Of a stretch of DNA of 31,188 bases, positions 1-8,417 are shown in pieces. Positions within the stretch are counted from its first letter, which is position 1. Each line of letters starts with the position of its first letter. The notes under the pieces are model-generated. The model was not told the DNA's origin. It ran no database searches and saw nothing but the letters and a program-made list of their open reading frames with translations. The position numbers and the translations under genes were made by a program. Source of the DNA: DASUAO01 sp035763745 (GTDB taxonomy: Bacteria; Actinomycetota; Acidimicrobiia; IMCC26256; PALSA-555); NCBI GenBank assembly GCA_035763745.1, contig DASUAO010000053.1, positions 1 through 31,188 of the forward strand. Reading direction: 5' to 3'.

Positions 1-891
1 GTGTGGGCCGGGGGGACCACGACCTACACGGTCCGGGTCACGAACGCCGGGCCGTCGCCGGTGACCGGGGCGGTCCTCACCGACCCGGCCGTGGCCGGCC
101 TGACCAAGACCGGCGTGGCCTGCTCGAGCGCGGCCGGCAACCTCTGCACTGCCGCCCCGGACATCGCCGACCTCGAGGGCGCCGGCGTCACGCTGCCCAC
201 CCTCGCCAAGGACGCGTTCTACGAGATCGAGGTGGCCGTGACCGTGGACGCCACCTCCGGGACCGTCACCAACACGGCCACCGTGGCGCCACCTCCGGGC
301 ACGACCGACCCGGACCTCGACGACAACACGGCCGACGACACCGACGACGTCGGCCCGGTCGCCGACCTGTCCGTCACCAAGGACGACGGCCGGACCAGCG
401 TGCCGGCCGGGGGGACCACGACCTACACGGTCCGGGTCACGAACGCCGGGCCGTCGCCGGTGACCGGGGCGGTCCTCACCGACCCGGCCGTGGCCGGCCT
501 GACCAAGACCGGCGTGGCCTGCTCGAGCAAGGCCGGCAACGTCTGTCCGCCCACCCCACCGCCCGCCGCCCCGACCATCGCCGAGCTCGAGTCCGGGTTC
601 GCGCTGCCCACCCTCGCCAAGGACGCGTTCTACGAGCTCGAGGTGACCGCGAAGGTGGACGCCACGTCCGGGACCGTCACCAACACGGCCATGGTGGTGC
701 CGCCCGAGGGCACGGCCGACCCGAACGCCGCCGGCGAGGTGGTCCACGACACCGACACGATCCCCGAGATCCACTCGTGGTTGGACGGCTTGCCCCTCAC
801 CGGGTCCCAGACCGCCCTGCTCGTCGCCGTCGCCTTCCCGCTCCTCGCGCTGGGTCTCGGGCTCCGGCGGATCGCCAGACGCCGAGGATGA
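1..891 (+). CDS. DUF11-repeat cell-surface protein with LPLTG anchor, 3' part
   Basis: This is the C-terminal end of a secreted, wall-anchored repeat protein. The frame is open at base 1, and the GTG there falls inside a repeat, so the true start lies upstream. Two DUF11-type (Ig-like, Thr/Val/Asp-rich) modules are visible at about residues 1-118 and 122-250. Each opens with AGGTTTYTVRVTNAGPSPV. The C-terminus is a classic sortase sorting signal: LPLTG at residues 264-268, a hydrophobic segment, then a basic tail ending RRIARRRG. DUF11 repeats usually form stalks that hold adhesive domains away from the envelope; here that role is inferred. The two modules are identical at DNA level over 124 bp. 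The stop overlaps the ATG of the following thiolase remnant (ATGA, 888-891). Confidence 0.85.
   Translation: MWAGGTTTYTVRVTNAGPSPVTGAVLTDPAVAGLTKTGVACSSAAGNLCTAAPDIADLEGAGVTLPTLAKDAFYEIEVAVTVDATSGTVTNTATVAPPPGTTDPDLDDNTADDTDDVGPVADLSVTKDDGRTSVPAGGTTTYTVRVTNAGPSPVTGAVLTDPAVAGLTKTGVACSSKAGNVCPPTPPPAAPTIAELESGFALPTLAKDAFYELEVTAKVDATSGTVTNTAMVVPPEGTADPNAAGEVVHDTDTIPEIHSWLDGLPLTGSQTALLVAVAFPLLALGLGLRRIARRRG
6..528 (+). repeat. Direct repeat of 124 bp, period 399 bp, inside the DUF11 gene
   Basis: Bases 6-129 recur without mismatch at 405-528. Shorter identical blocks follow at a slightly different spacing, for example the roughly 33-bp block from 193 recurring from 604. Identity at synonymous positions suggests recent duplication or gene conversion between DUF11 modules. 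More copies may lie upstream of the window. Confidence 0.9.
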
Positions 892-1180
892 CGGCCGCGT
901 TCCTCGTCGACGCGGTCCGCACGCCCGTCGGGCGCCACGGTGGCGCCCTGGCGGGGGTGCGACCCGACGATCTCGCAGCAGTGGCGCTGCTGCTCGCCGG
1001 CCTGCCGACGACGGTACCGGGGACCACCGTGAGCCGGCTCTGCGGCTCGGGGCTCGAGGCGGTCGTCCAGGCGAGCCGAGCCGTCGAGGTCGGCGACGCC
1101 GGGCTCTGTGAGCAGGTGACGTGGAGTCGATGACGCGGGCCCCATGGGTGCTCCCCGAGCCCGAGCGCGGCTTCCCCCTA
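888..1180 (+). pseudogene. Thiolase (acetyl-CoA acetyltransferase) remnant
   Basis: The ATG at 888 opens a recognisable thiolase N-terminus (AAFLVDAVRTPVGRHGGAL). About 40 residues of the family are then missing: the early helix VRPDDLAAVALL runs straight into the post-loop segment LAGLPTTVPGTTVSRLCGSG, which carries the nucleophile cysteine. The frame then drifts and stops at 1133. From 1121 a different frame continues the family pattern (VESMTRAPWVLPEPERGF, to about 1177). The gene thus has an internal deletion, a frameshift and no C-terminal half, so the second catalytic Cys/His are absent. The next gene begins 12 bases later. It is almost certainly non-functional. An intact thiolase paralogue lies at 8418. 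Confidence 0.8.
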
Positions 1181-1191
1181 GTGTGTGAGCA

Positions 1192-3831
1192 ATGGCGACG
1201 TTGCCGTCGGGTCGGGTCACGTTCTGGGTGACCGACGTCGAGGGCTCGACTCGGCTCTGGGAAACCGCCCCGGCCGCGATGCGCTCGGCGATGGAGCGCC
1301 ACCGCGACCTTCTGGGCTCGGTGGCCACCGCCCACCGAGGGCACGTGTTCAAGGACACCGGCGACGGCGTGCTCGTGGCGTTCGCCAGGCCCGATGACGC
1401 GCTGGCCGCAGCCGTGGAAGGCATGCTGGCGCTCGAGCGCGAGTCGTGGCCCGAGGCGGCACCTCTGCGGGTGCGGATGGGCGTCCACTCGGGCGATGCG
1501 CGCCCATCCAATGATGACTACCACGCGCCGGTCGTCAATCGAACGGCGCGGATCGGTACCGCCGCGCACGGGGGTCAGATCGTCGTCTCCGCTGACGCGC
1601 GCGTCGGGCTCGCTCGTCCGCCACCCGACGTCTCGTTCCGCGACCTCGGGCCGCACCACCTTCGGGATCTGGCCGAAGCGGTCGAGCTGGCCCAGGTGCT
1701 GCATCCCGGACTGCAGTCACAGTTCCCTGCGTTGCGATCGCTGGAAGCGGCGCCCCACAATCTCCCGAGTGCCGTTTCGAGCCTGGTCGGCCGTGGCGAC
1801 GACATTGCTGAGGTCCGAGGTCTGCTGCGTTCGCATCGGTTGGTGACGCTTCTGGGTCCCGGGGGTGTGGGCAAGACCCGTCTTGCTCTCCAGGTCGCCG
1901 CCGAGGAAGTCGGTCGTTACAGCGACGGCGTCTGGCGCGTGGAGCTCGCTGCATCCAATGTCGAGGCGGTGGCGTCGAACGTCGCCAGGACGCTCGGGGT
2001 CGGTGACCAGCCGGGACGCGATCCAAGTGACGTGGTCGTCGACCATCTGCGCGACAGGGACGTGCTGCTCCTCCTTGACGACTGCGAACGCGTCGCCGAG
2101 CCCGTCGGGCGCCTGGTCCGGTCGTTGCTCGAAGCCTCTCGCCTGACTCGTGTCCTGGCGACCAGCCGAGAGCCGCTGCGCGTACCTGGCGAGCAGCGAT
2201 GGCTGGTAGCGCCACTCCCCGCACCTCGGGCGGCAACCGACGTCGACATCGCGTCAGCGAGTGACTTCTCCTCGGTCGGTCTCTTCGTCGAGCGGGCGCG
2301 CTCGGTCGACCCGAGCTTCGCGCTCGTTCCCGAGAACGTCGGGGCCATCTCCGAGATCTGTCGCCGGCTCGACGGCCTGCCGCTCGCGCTCGAACTCGCC
2401 GCGGCACGCACGCACGTACTCGCACCGGATGAGCTCCTGGTACGTCTGACGGACCGGTTCGCGATCCTCGGCGACTCGCGCCGGGGCGTCGATCCGAGAC
2501 AGCGCACGCTCGGCGCCGCTGTTGCGTGGAGCTACGAGATGTTGGATGACCGCACCCGCGCAGCGTTCGACGCACTGTCCGTATTCGCCGGGGCATTCCG
2601 GCTGGACGACGCCATCGAACTGCTGCGCAGTGGCGACGAGGCAGGGTCCGCCGACTTCGATCACGTGCTCGTCATCGGCGAGCTGGTGGACAGGTCGCTG
2701 CTCCAGGTGGACTCTGCGGCTACCGGGAACCGATACCGGCTGCTCGACTCCATTCGGGCCTACGGGCGAGATCGTCTGGCCGAGCGCGGACAGTGGAAGA
2801 CACAGCGCGGAGCCCATCGGGAATGGCTCGCAGGCCTGGCCCGTGACGCGGCGCGCAACCTGGGTGGAGAGCAGCAGACGGTCTGGCTCGAGCGGATCAC
2901 CGAGTTGCGCGACGACGTCCGCTACGGGTTGCGATCCGCGACCGAAGACGATGAAGCCGAGTTGGGGCTCGAGATCGCCGTCGACCTGTTCCGTTTCTGG
3001 CAGATCCGGGCCGTGCGGGAGGGCTACGACTGGCTCGTGGAGCTACTTGATGCCGCGACCGACCCCCGACCTCCGGCTGCGGCTCGAGCCGCGATGTACC
3101 TCGGCTACCTGGCCCAGGAAATGGGTCGACGCGACGAGGCACTCGAACGACTCGACGCCTGTGCGCAGTTCCTCGACGACGTCGGGGAGAGAAGGGGCCT
3201 CGCCTGGGTGCTGACTTGGCGTGCCCAAGCCTCGGCCGGATCGCGGGAGGCGACCGTCGTGAGCGAGGACCTCGAGCGCGCGACGACGTTGTTCACCTCG
3301 CTCGGCGACGCCAGCGGGCTCGCGCTCGCGCAGATGGGCTTGGCCTTGACGGCGCTCGCGGTCGACGACGTCGACAGGGCGCGGGGTTGGATCGAGAAGT
3401 TGGGCGAACTGCGCGCACGCGTCGAGGACCCACACGTGCTCGCGCATGTTCACGAGACGCTTGCCGGCTTCGACACGATCACTGGCGAGCACCTCGAGGG
3501 CGCGATCGTCGAGCTCCTCAAGGCCCTTGACCTCTACCGGACCCTGCATCACCCGGTCTGCGGTGCGCACGCCCTGATCACGTCGTCGGCGCTGCTGGCC
3601 ACGTTGGGCGACCCGGAGACCGCCGCCGTTCTCGAGGGTGCGGCCGAGCACCTCCGTACCGTCGCGGGCGTCGACCTCGCGCCCATCGGAGAAGTTGCCT
3701 ACGACGCGGCACACGAGCGCACAATCGCTGCGCTCGCCGGTCAGACGTACCGATCAGCGTTCGACGAGGGCTCCGAGCTCGAGTACGCGGTTGCGTTCGA
3801 ACGCGCGATCCACGCGCTCGCCGAGCACTGA
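1192..3831 (+). CDS. Class III nucleotidyl cyclase-ATPase-TPR signalling protein
   Basis: This 879-residue cytosolic protein has three parts. Residues 8-170 are a class III cyclase homology domain with metal-binding Asp15 (VTDVEGST) and Asp58 (TGDG), adenine-type Lys54, and the transition-state pair Asn116/Arg120 (VVNRTAR); it looks catalytically complete for making cAMP from ATP. Residues 195-480 are a STAND/NB-ARC-like ATPase with Walker A GPGGVGKT (222-229), Walker B VLLLLDD (291-297), an ATSREPL sensor and GLPLAL (395-400). The rest is helical and TPR-like. Related actinobacterial proteins often end in a LuxR-type HTH; none is visible here. Expected behaviour, by family analogy, is a nucleotide-gated switch in which ligand binding to the TPR region controls cyclase output. 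The ATG at 1192 is chosen because the cyclase motif begins about 10 residues later. Confidence 0.88.
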   Translation: MATLPSGRVTFWVTDVEGSTRLWETAPAAMRSAMERHRDLLGSVATAHRGHVFKDTGDGVLVAFARPDDALAAAVEGMLALERESWPEAAPLRVRMGVHSGDARPSNDDYHAPVVNRTARIGTAAHGGQIVVSADARVGLARPPPDVSFRDLGPHHLRDLAEAVELAQVLHPGLQSQFPALRSLEAAPHNLPSAVSSLVGRGDDIAEVRGLLRSHRLVTLLGPGGVGKTRLALQVAAEEVGRYSDGVWRVELAASNVEAVASNVARTLGVGDQPGRDPSDVVVDHLRDRDVLLLLDDCERVAEPVGRLVRSLLEASRLTRVLATSREPLRVPGEQRWLVAPLPAPRAATDVDIASASDFSSVGLFVERARSVDPSFALVPENVGAISEICRRLDGLPLALELAAARTHVLAPDELLVRLTDRFAILGDSRRGVDPRQRTLGAAVAWSYEMLDDRTRAAFDALSVFAGAFRLDDAIELLRSGDEAGSADFDHVLVIGELVDRSLLQVDSAATGNRYRLLDSIRAYGRDRLAERGQWKTQRGAHREWLAGLARDAARNLGGEQQTVWLERITELRDDVRYGLRSATEDDEAELGLEIAVDLFRFWQIRAVREGYDWLVELLDAATDPRPPAAARAAMYLGYLAQEMGRRDEALERLDACAQFLDDVGERRGLAWVLTWRAQASAGSREATVVSEDLERATTLFTSLGDASGLALAQMGLALTALAVDDVDRARGWIEKLGELRARVEDPHVLAHVHETLAGFDTITGEHLEGAIVELLKALDLYRTLHHPVCGAHALITSSALLATLGDPETAAVLEGAAEHLRTVAGVDLAPIGEVAYDAAHERTIAALAGQTYRSAFDEGSELEYAVAFERAIHALAEH

Positions 3832-4012
3832 GCTGCTCGAGCTCACCTTGGGCCAGCACCGTCCGGACCGCCGCCCAGGTGTTGACGCGAGCGAGACCCC
3901 ATTCCAGAAGGTCGGCGTCGGCAACGCGACGCCACCGACCGGCACCCGACCTTGGGTTGCATCTTTGAGTGACCGGAACGCACAGCCGCGAGTCCTGGTT
4001 GACGTCCCCTGG
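3832..4012. other. Intergenic stretch with a possible gene fragment on the minus strand
   Basis: No intact gene is seen between the cyclase-ATPase and the insertion-sequence end. On the minus strand, about 3937 down to 3835, one frame reads as protein-like (RRVADADLLEWGLARVNTWA, then AVRTVLAQGELEQL) with no start codon of its own close by. It may be the tail of a deleted gene. I do not recognise the family. Confidence 0.3.
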
Positions 4013-4272
4013 CGTGGTGTAACTCGGCTGGGGGTCCACCGATGAGGTGGGCCACCGCGTGATCCTCAGCGTGGACCTTCCAGAGTTCACGCGAGAGGAG
4101 CAACACGGTGGCCCTCGTTCAGTCTGACCTTAGCGATCTGCTCGACGCGATCCGCGCTGGTGGTGATCTCGATGTCGTGCGCCGGAGCGTGGAGTTGGTG
4201 CTCCAGGCGTTGACCGAGGCCGAAGCGACGGAGGTGATCGGCGCGGAGCCGCATCAGCGCACCGCGTCGCGC
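4013..4272 (+). mobile_element. Left end of an IS256-family insertion sequence, truncated
   Basis: The transposase start at 4108 is preceded by about 95 bp beginning GTGGTGTAACTCGGCTGGG, which resembles the terminal region of mutator-type (IS256) elements, many of which carry a gtggtgtaa-like end. No matching inverted end is present before the next gene, so the right side is gone. The left boundary is an estimate. Confidence 0.55.
4108..4272 (+). pseudogene. IS256-type (mutator) transposase, N-terminal 55 residues only
   Basis: A GTG start preceded by GAGAGGAG opens a sequence typical of the N-terminus of actinobacterial IS256 transposases: ALVQSDLSDLLDAIRAGGD, then VVRRSVELVLQAL and TEVIGAEPHQRTASR. 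Similarity ends after TASR, where the family normally continues with NQRNG. The remaining codons to 4515 run antisense through the next gene and look spurious. The DDE catalytic domain is missing, so the element cannot move itself. Confidence 0.7.
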
Positions 4273-4366
4273 AGGCCGATACGTGAGGACCGGGCACGGA
4301 AGCCCAGCCCGACCAGACGTGGATCATCCCTGTTCCCTGTACGACTTCGAGTGTCGGGAGCACCGG

Positions 4367-5275
4367 TCAGTAGGCCGTGTGGCGGACCGCCGGCATCCAG
4401 CGAGGGCCGGCGGTGGCGTCGATGCGGGCGACGAAGGCTTCGTGGTGGGCCTCGACCGCCTCGCAGAGCGCCCGGGTCGTCGCCTCGCCGGCCGCCTGCC
4501 ACGCCGGCGCCGTGAGCATGTCGGTTCTTCGTTCGAGATCGTGGCGGAACGCCCGGCCGGCGTCGTTGACCGACGATGCCGTGGCCAGCCCCTTCGCTTC
4601 CAGACGCTCCCATCCGAGCGCGATCTCCTGGTCGCGGTTGCCGCGGCTTCGGGCGATCCACTCCTCGGACCCGTACTCCTCGACGTCGACCATGACCGAG
4701 TGGAGCAGGCCGACCTCGACCGCGTCGAGGTCCGCAGCGGCACAGAGAGCCCAGTGGTTGTCCCCCCGCAGCTCGCGCAGGCAGTTCGCCGCTCGCCAGG
4801 CTGACAGCGGAGATGAACCCTCGGGTCGCGGCTCCGCCCGGAAGGCCGAGAAGAGCGGCCGCGCACCGAAGTGCACCGAGTCGACGCCGCGCCACAGGTC
4901 TTCGGCCAGCGGGGCGAGCTGGGCCCCGAGTCCGGGCGCGACCGAATCGAGCCCTTCCTCGACGGACTGGTCGCGGGCCCGGCCGATCGATGCCGGGTCG
5001 GTCGCTCGGTAGGCCAGGTCGAGGATCACCTCGACGACCTGTGGGTGGATGGAGAAGGTCGTCGCCGCAGCCGCGGCGGGTGCCACCCGACCGAGGGGGG
5101 CGAGGCGCCAGGCCTGGATCCAGCCGGCGCCGTCCTTCACCCCCAAGGCCTCGTACCGGGCGATCGCGTCGGGGTCCCACATCAACCAGCCCACGAGGTC
5201 ATGGCAGGCTCGCCCGGCACGCTGGGTCAGGTCGATCCAGTCGGCCGACACCGACGTGTGATCGGGTCCGGTCAT
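4367..5275 (-). CDS. SCO6745-family protein (helical, winged-helix-like)
   Basis: This 302-residue soluble protein resembles the SCO6745 (SalK-like) family common in actinobacteria. Family-like features include an N-terminal aromatic-rich segment (CHDLVGWLMWDPDAIARYEALG), a GRVAPAAAAATTFSIHPQVV stretch, the central LRELRGDNHWALCAAADL helix, and a C-terminal GLATASSVNDAGRAFRHDLE region reminiscent of a MarR-type wing. Family members are annotated as putative regulators or natural-product-associated proteins of unknown biochemical role; nothing here fixes a function. The ATG at 5275 has a strong upstream GGAGG. It is transcribed divergently from the permease at 5407 and its 3' end abuts the transposase remnant. 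Confidence 0.75.
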   Translation of the reverse strand: MTGPDHTSVSADWIDLTQRAGRACHDLVGWLMWDPDAIARYEALGVKDGAGWIQAWRLAPLGRVAPAAAAATTFSIHPQVVEVILDLAYRATDPASIGRARDQSVEEGLDSVAPGLGAQLAPLAEDLWRGVDSVHFGARPLFSAFRAEPRPEGSSPLSAWRAANCLRELRGDNHWALCAAADLDAVEVGLLHSVMVDVEEYGSEEWIARSRGNRDQEIALGWERLEAKGLATASSVNDAGRAFRHDLERRTDMLTAPAWQAAGEATTRALCEAVEAHHEAFVARIDATAGPRWMPAVRHTAY

Positions 5276-5406
5276 GGGTCCTCCCGTTCGTCGAGGTCCG
5301 CCCCGTCAGTCTCCGCCGCCGGCCAGGTCGGTGAGGAAGGGCCGGAGTCTATGAATGGCAGCGGCGCGGCGCGTCTGCACCATCTCCAGAGCAGGCACCC
5401 GGGCGG
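5276..5406. promoter_or_regulatory. Divergent intergenic region
   Basis: These 131 bases separate two divergent start codons and must hold both promoters unless the permease starts later. The GGAGG for the minus-strand gene lies just beyond its ATG. I see no clear -10/-35 pair or palindrome. Confidence 0.3.
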
Positions 5407-7059
5407 GTGACGGTCCTCCGACGCTGCATGCGGTCCGGCCAGGGTCTTTCTGCTGGACTCACCGGCGTGTCCGAGACTCCCGCCCGCCTCCACCGTGCCC
5501 TCGGGCTCGGCCAGCTCACGGCGAGCGGCGTGGGCATCATCATCGGCGCCGGGATCTACGTGCTCCTCGGCGCCGCCACCGAAGTCGCGGGTACGGGGGT
5601 GTGGATCGGCTTCGTCGTGGCGGGCGCGTGCAGCGCGCTGACGGCGCTGGGCTATGCCGAGCTGACGGCGATGTTCCCGACGGCCGGCGCCGAGTACGAG
5701 TACACGCGACGGGTCGCGGCTCCCTCGGTCGCCTTCCTCGTCGGATGGGTGATGATCGCCGGCCTCGTCGTAGCAGCCGCCGCCGTGTCCCTCGGCTTCG
5801 CGACCTACCTCCGGGCGTTCGTGGACGTCCCCCTCCGTGTCGGTGCCATCGCCCTCCTCGGCGTCGTCACCCTGATCGCACTGCGGGGCATCCAGCGCTC
5901 CGCGAGCCTCACGGTGGTGTTGAGCCTGATCCAGGTCGGCGGGCTGGTGGCGGTGGTCGCGATCGGCATCCCGCACCTCGGCGACCACAGCCTGGTGCAC
6001 GGGGTCAGCCTCGGCGGCGTCGTGAGCGGTGCAGCACTCGTGTTCTTCGCGTTCATCGGCTTCGACGAGGTGATCACCCTCGCCGAGGAGACGGACGCCC
6101 CCACGCGCACCGTTCCCCGCGCGCTGCTGCTGGCGCTCGGGATCTCGACGTTCCTCTATGTCGCGGTGGCGATCGCTGCACTCGGGGTGCTCGGACCGCA
6201 GGTGCTTGCCGCATCCGAGCAACCCCTCGCCGATGTCGTGCGCACCGCGATCGGGTCGACGGGCGCCGATGTTGTCGCCTTCGTGGCGCTGGTGGCGACC
6301 ACCAACACCACGCTCCTGTGCGTGACGGCAGCCTCGCGCCTCCAGTACGGGATGGCCGACACGCGAGCGCTCCCGGGTTGGGTCGCCGCCCTGAACGTGC
6401 GTCGCGTGCCGTGGCGCGCGGTCGCGATCACCGCGGTCGTGGCCTCCTTGTTCGTCCTGATCGGCGACCTGACGGTCGTGGCGAGCGTCACCGACGTCGC
6501 GGTCTATCTGGTGTTCATCGCGGTCAACGCGACGGTGATCGCACTCCGGGTGCGCCAGCCTCATCGCAGGCGACCGTTCCGAGTTCCCTGGAGCATCGGT
6601 CCGGTGCCGATCCCGACCGCGCTCGGGATCGTCGTGGTCGCCGTGCTGATTCCGTCCCTCGAGCTCGCGGCGATCGTCACCGGAGCAGGCCTCTGCGCCG
6701 TCGGTCTCGTCGCGTACGCTCTCACTGGGCGCTTCACCAGCTCGACGAGCTCTCGCGCGGATCCGGGTGACGACATGCGACGCACCAAGGTCACGATCGA
6801 AGAGGCCAGACGCGTCGCGGTGGTGCTGCGGGTCGACTTCGCAGCGGTCGAGTTCGATGCCGAAGAGCTTCGGCACGGGATGCAGATGGAGCTCCAGCAC
6901 GGCCGTGCCGATCCCGACACCAACGTGACCGACGACGACCTCGTGGCGACTGCGAAGATCGCCCTCGCCCATCTCAACGAGATCCCCGACTACTACACCC
7001 GGCTCGAGGCGATGGAGACCGCGGCCCGCCGTGAGTGGGCTCAGAAGCGCGGGAGCTGA
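5407..7059 (+). CDS. APC-superfamily amino-acid permease fused to a C-terminal DUF5661 domain
   Basis: The first 450 or so residues form a typical APC permease with about 12 hydrophobic segments. TM1 carries the substrate-backbone motif GVGIIIGAGIYVLLG (residues 41-55), TM2-3 contain YAELTAMFPTAGAEYEY, and TM6 contains FFAFIGFDEVITLAEE with conserved Glu residues. It probably imports or exchanges amino acids or amines across the plasma membrane. From about residue 457 the protein changes to a soluble domain with the DUF5661 signature (VDFAAVEFDAEELRHGMQME, TNVTDDDLVATAKIALAHLN, PDYYTRLEAME). Stand-alone DUF5661 proteins are small and of unknown function. An in-frame ATG at 6775 lies at the junction, so separate translation of the small domain is possible. 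GTG 5407, ATG 5428 and GTG 5467 are all plausible starts; TM1 favours 5467. Confidence 0.85.
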   Translation: MTVLRRCMRSGQGLSAGLTGVSETPARLHRALGLGQLTASGVGIIIGAGIYVLLGAATEVAGTGVWIGFVVAGACSALTALGYAELTAMFPTAGAEYEYTRRVAAPSVAFLVGWVMIAGLVVAAAAVSLGFATYLRAFVDVPLRVGAIALLGVVTLIALRGIQRSASLTVVLSLIQVGGLVAVVAIGIPHLGDHSLVHGVSLGGVVSGAALVFFAFIGFDEVITLAEETDAPTRTVPRALLLALGISTFLYVAVAIAALGVLGPQVLAASEQPLADVVRTAIGSTGADVVAFVALVATTNTTLLCVTAASRLQYGMADTRALPGWVAALNVRRVPWRAVAITAVVASLFVLIGDLTVVASVTDVAVYLVFIAVNATVIALRVRQPHRRRPFRVPWSIGPVPIPTALGIVVVAVLIPSLELAAIVTGAGLCAVGLVAYALTGRFTSSTSSRADPGDDMRRTKVTIEEARRVAVVLRVDFAAVEFDAEELRHGMQMELQHGRADPDTNVTDDDLVATAKIALAHLNEIPDYYTRLEAMETAARREWAQKRGS

Positions 7060-7151
7060 GGTCCGGTCGGTCCCGAGGCTCATCGGGGCACGGGTCACGA
7101 CGTTCGTCGTCGAGAGGTGACCGGTGTCCAGTTTGGCGGAGCACGTCCGAG

Positions 7152-8177
7152 ATGGGGGCGGGCAAGGCCTGGTTGCCGCGCGAGGAGTCGATCCCGACGC
7201 CGGCGATGCTGGAGGCGATCGACGGCCGTCCCCCGTTCCCGCGGATCGCGCCGCCGTATCGGCGCGGGGTGCACGAGATCATCGACCGCGTCGTCGGCGA
7301 TCACTCGTCTACTTCGTCGGCCGCGCATGTGCAATTGGCGGGACCTGGTGGTGACGCGGTCGGGTCGCCGGCGCTGGTCAACAACGTCGAGACGCTCGCC
7401 AACGTGCCCTTGATCATCGTCGAGGGGCACGAAGCGTTCCGGTCGATCGGCACAGGGGAGTCACCCGGTTCGCTGGTCTGCACCGTGACCGGGGCAACCC
7501 GGCGCCACGGGGTGGGCGAGGTGCCCATGGGGACGCCGCTCGGAGAGGTGCTCGACCTCATCGGGGGCGGACCCAAGCCCGGCCGCGCCATCAAGGCCGT
7601 GATGGGCGGTGCCGCGACCCCGTTGTTGACGGCGGACCAGCTCGACACTCCGGTCAGCAACGAAGGCATGCAGAGCGTCGGTGGCTACCTGGGCTGTGGC
7701 GGGTTCATCGTGTTCGACGACCACAGCGACATCGCTGCGGTCGCCGAGGGCGTGGCCAGATTTCTCTCGGTCGAGTCGTGCGGACTGTGTGTTCCGTGCA
7801 AGGAAGACGGCATGGCGCTCGCCGACCTCTTCGGGCGTGTTCGACGATCGCAGGCCAACGACCACGATCTTGCCGCGATCGACGACCACTTGCGGACCGT
7901 CACCGACGGAGCACGGTGCAACCTCGCGACGCAGTATCAACTCGTCCTCCAGAGTGCGCTTGACAAGTTCGCGGACGAGATCGATGCGCACGTGCACGGT
8001 CGTGCGGCTGCCGCGGATCCTGAGCTCATCGCCTCCATCGTCGACATCGACGGAGCAGTCGCGAGCCTCGACGAGTCCCACACCGGCAAGCAGCCGGACT
8101 GGACCTTCGAGCCTCACTGGTCGGGAAAGCTGCCTGCCGACCGCCTCCCGGCTTCCGGGCGCACGAGCCCACGCTGA
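7152..8177 (+). pseudogene. NuoF-like NADH dehydrogenase subunit, N-terminally truncated
   Basis: The product (341 residues from ATG 7152) matches only the C-terminal two thirds of an actinobacterial NuoF-like flavoprotein: an EAIDGRPPFPRIAPPY linker, a SLBB/ubiquitin-like middle region (GSPALVNNVETLANVPL), and the 4Fe-4S binding region with Cys210, Cys213, Cys216 (SCGLCVPC) and Cys256 (GARCNLATQ). The glycine-rich FMN-binding core and NADH-binding segment that should precede it are absent, and the upstream DNA runs straight into the permease gene. The iron-sulfur motif and the family's C-terminal KQPDWTF are intact. It may be a decayed gene, or less likely an electron-transfer piece. GTG 7124 lies in another frame. 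Without flavin it cannot oxidise NADH. Confidence 0.75.
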
Positions 8178-8417
8178 GCGGCGTCACGACATACTCGCGT
8201 CGAGCCGCCCTCCGGCTCGCGTCGTTCGAAGAGGTTCGAGCCCCTCGGCGTGCACGCAGGGAGGTCCCTTCGGAGCGGCCTCCCATTCCCCGCGCGCACC
8301 GTTGACCCGCGGCCGATCCGATCGCGCGCCACATCGTCCCTCACGGGCGGCCCGGTCCGGCGGTATCGTGCCGACCGCGCCCCGGGCGGCCATGCTCGGT
8401 GCTTGGAAGGAGTCATC
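8178..8417. promoter_or_regulatory. Intergenic region with weak hairpin and thiolase leader
   Basis: These 240 bases hold no convincing gene. A 6-bp stem with a 7-base loop (CGAGCC 8201-8206 / GGCTCG 8214-8219) could be a weak terminator for the NuoF-like remnant. Nearer the thiolase a TTGACC and a TATCGT are present but not at ideal spacing. A GGAAGGAG box at 8405-8412 precedes the GTG at 8418. Confidence 0.35.

Noticed and set aside
5272..7098. 608-residue minus-strand ORF opposite the permease
   Set aside because: Composition is dominated by Arg, His, Asp and Glu, as expected for the antisense of a GC-rich membrane-protein gene. The plus strand has a clear APC and DUF5661 match.
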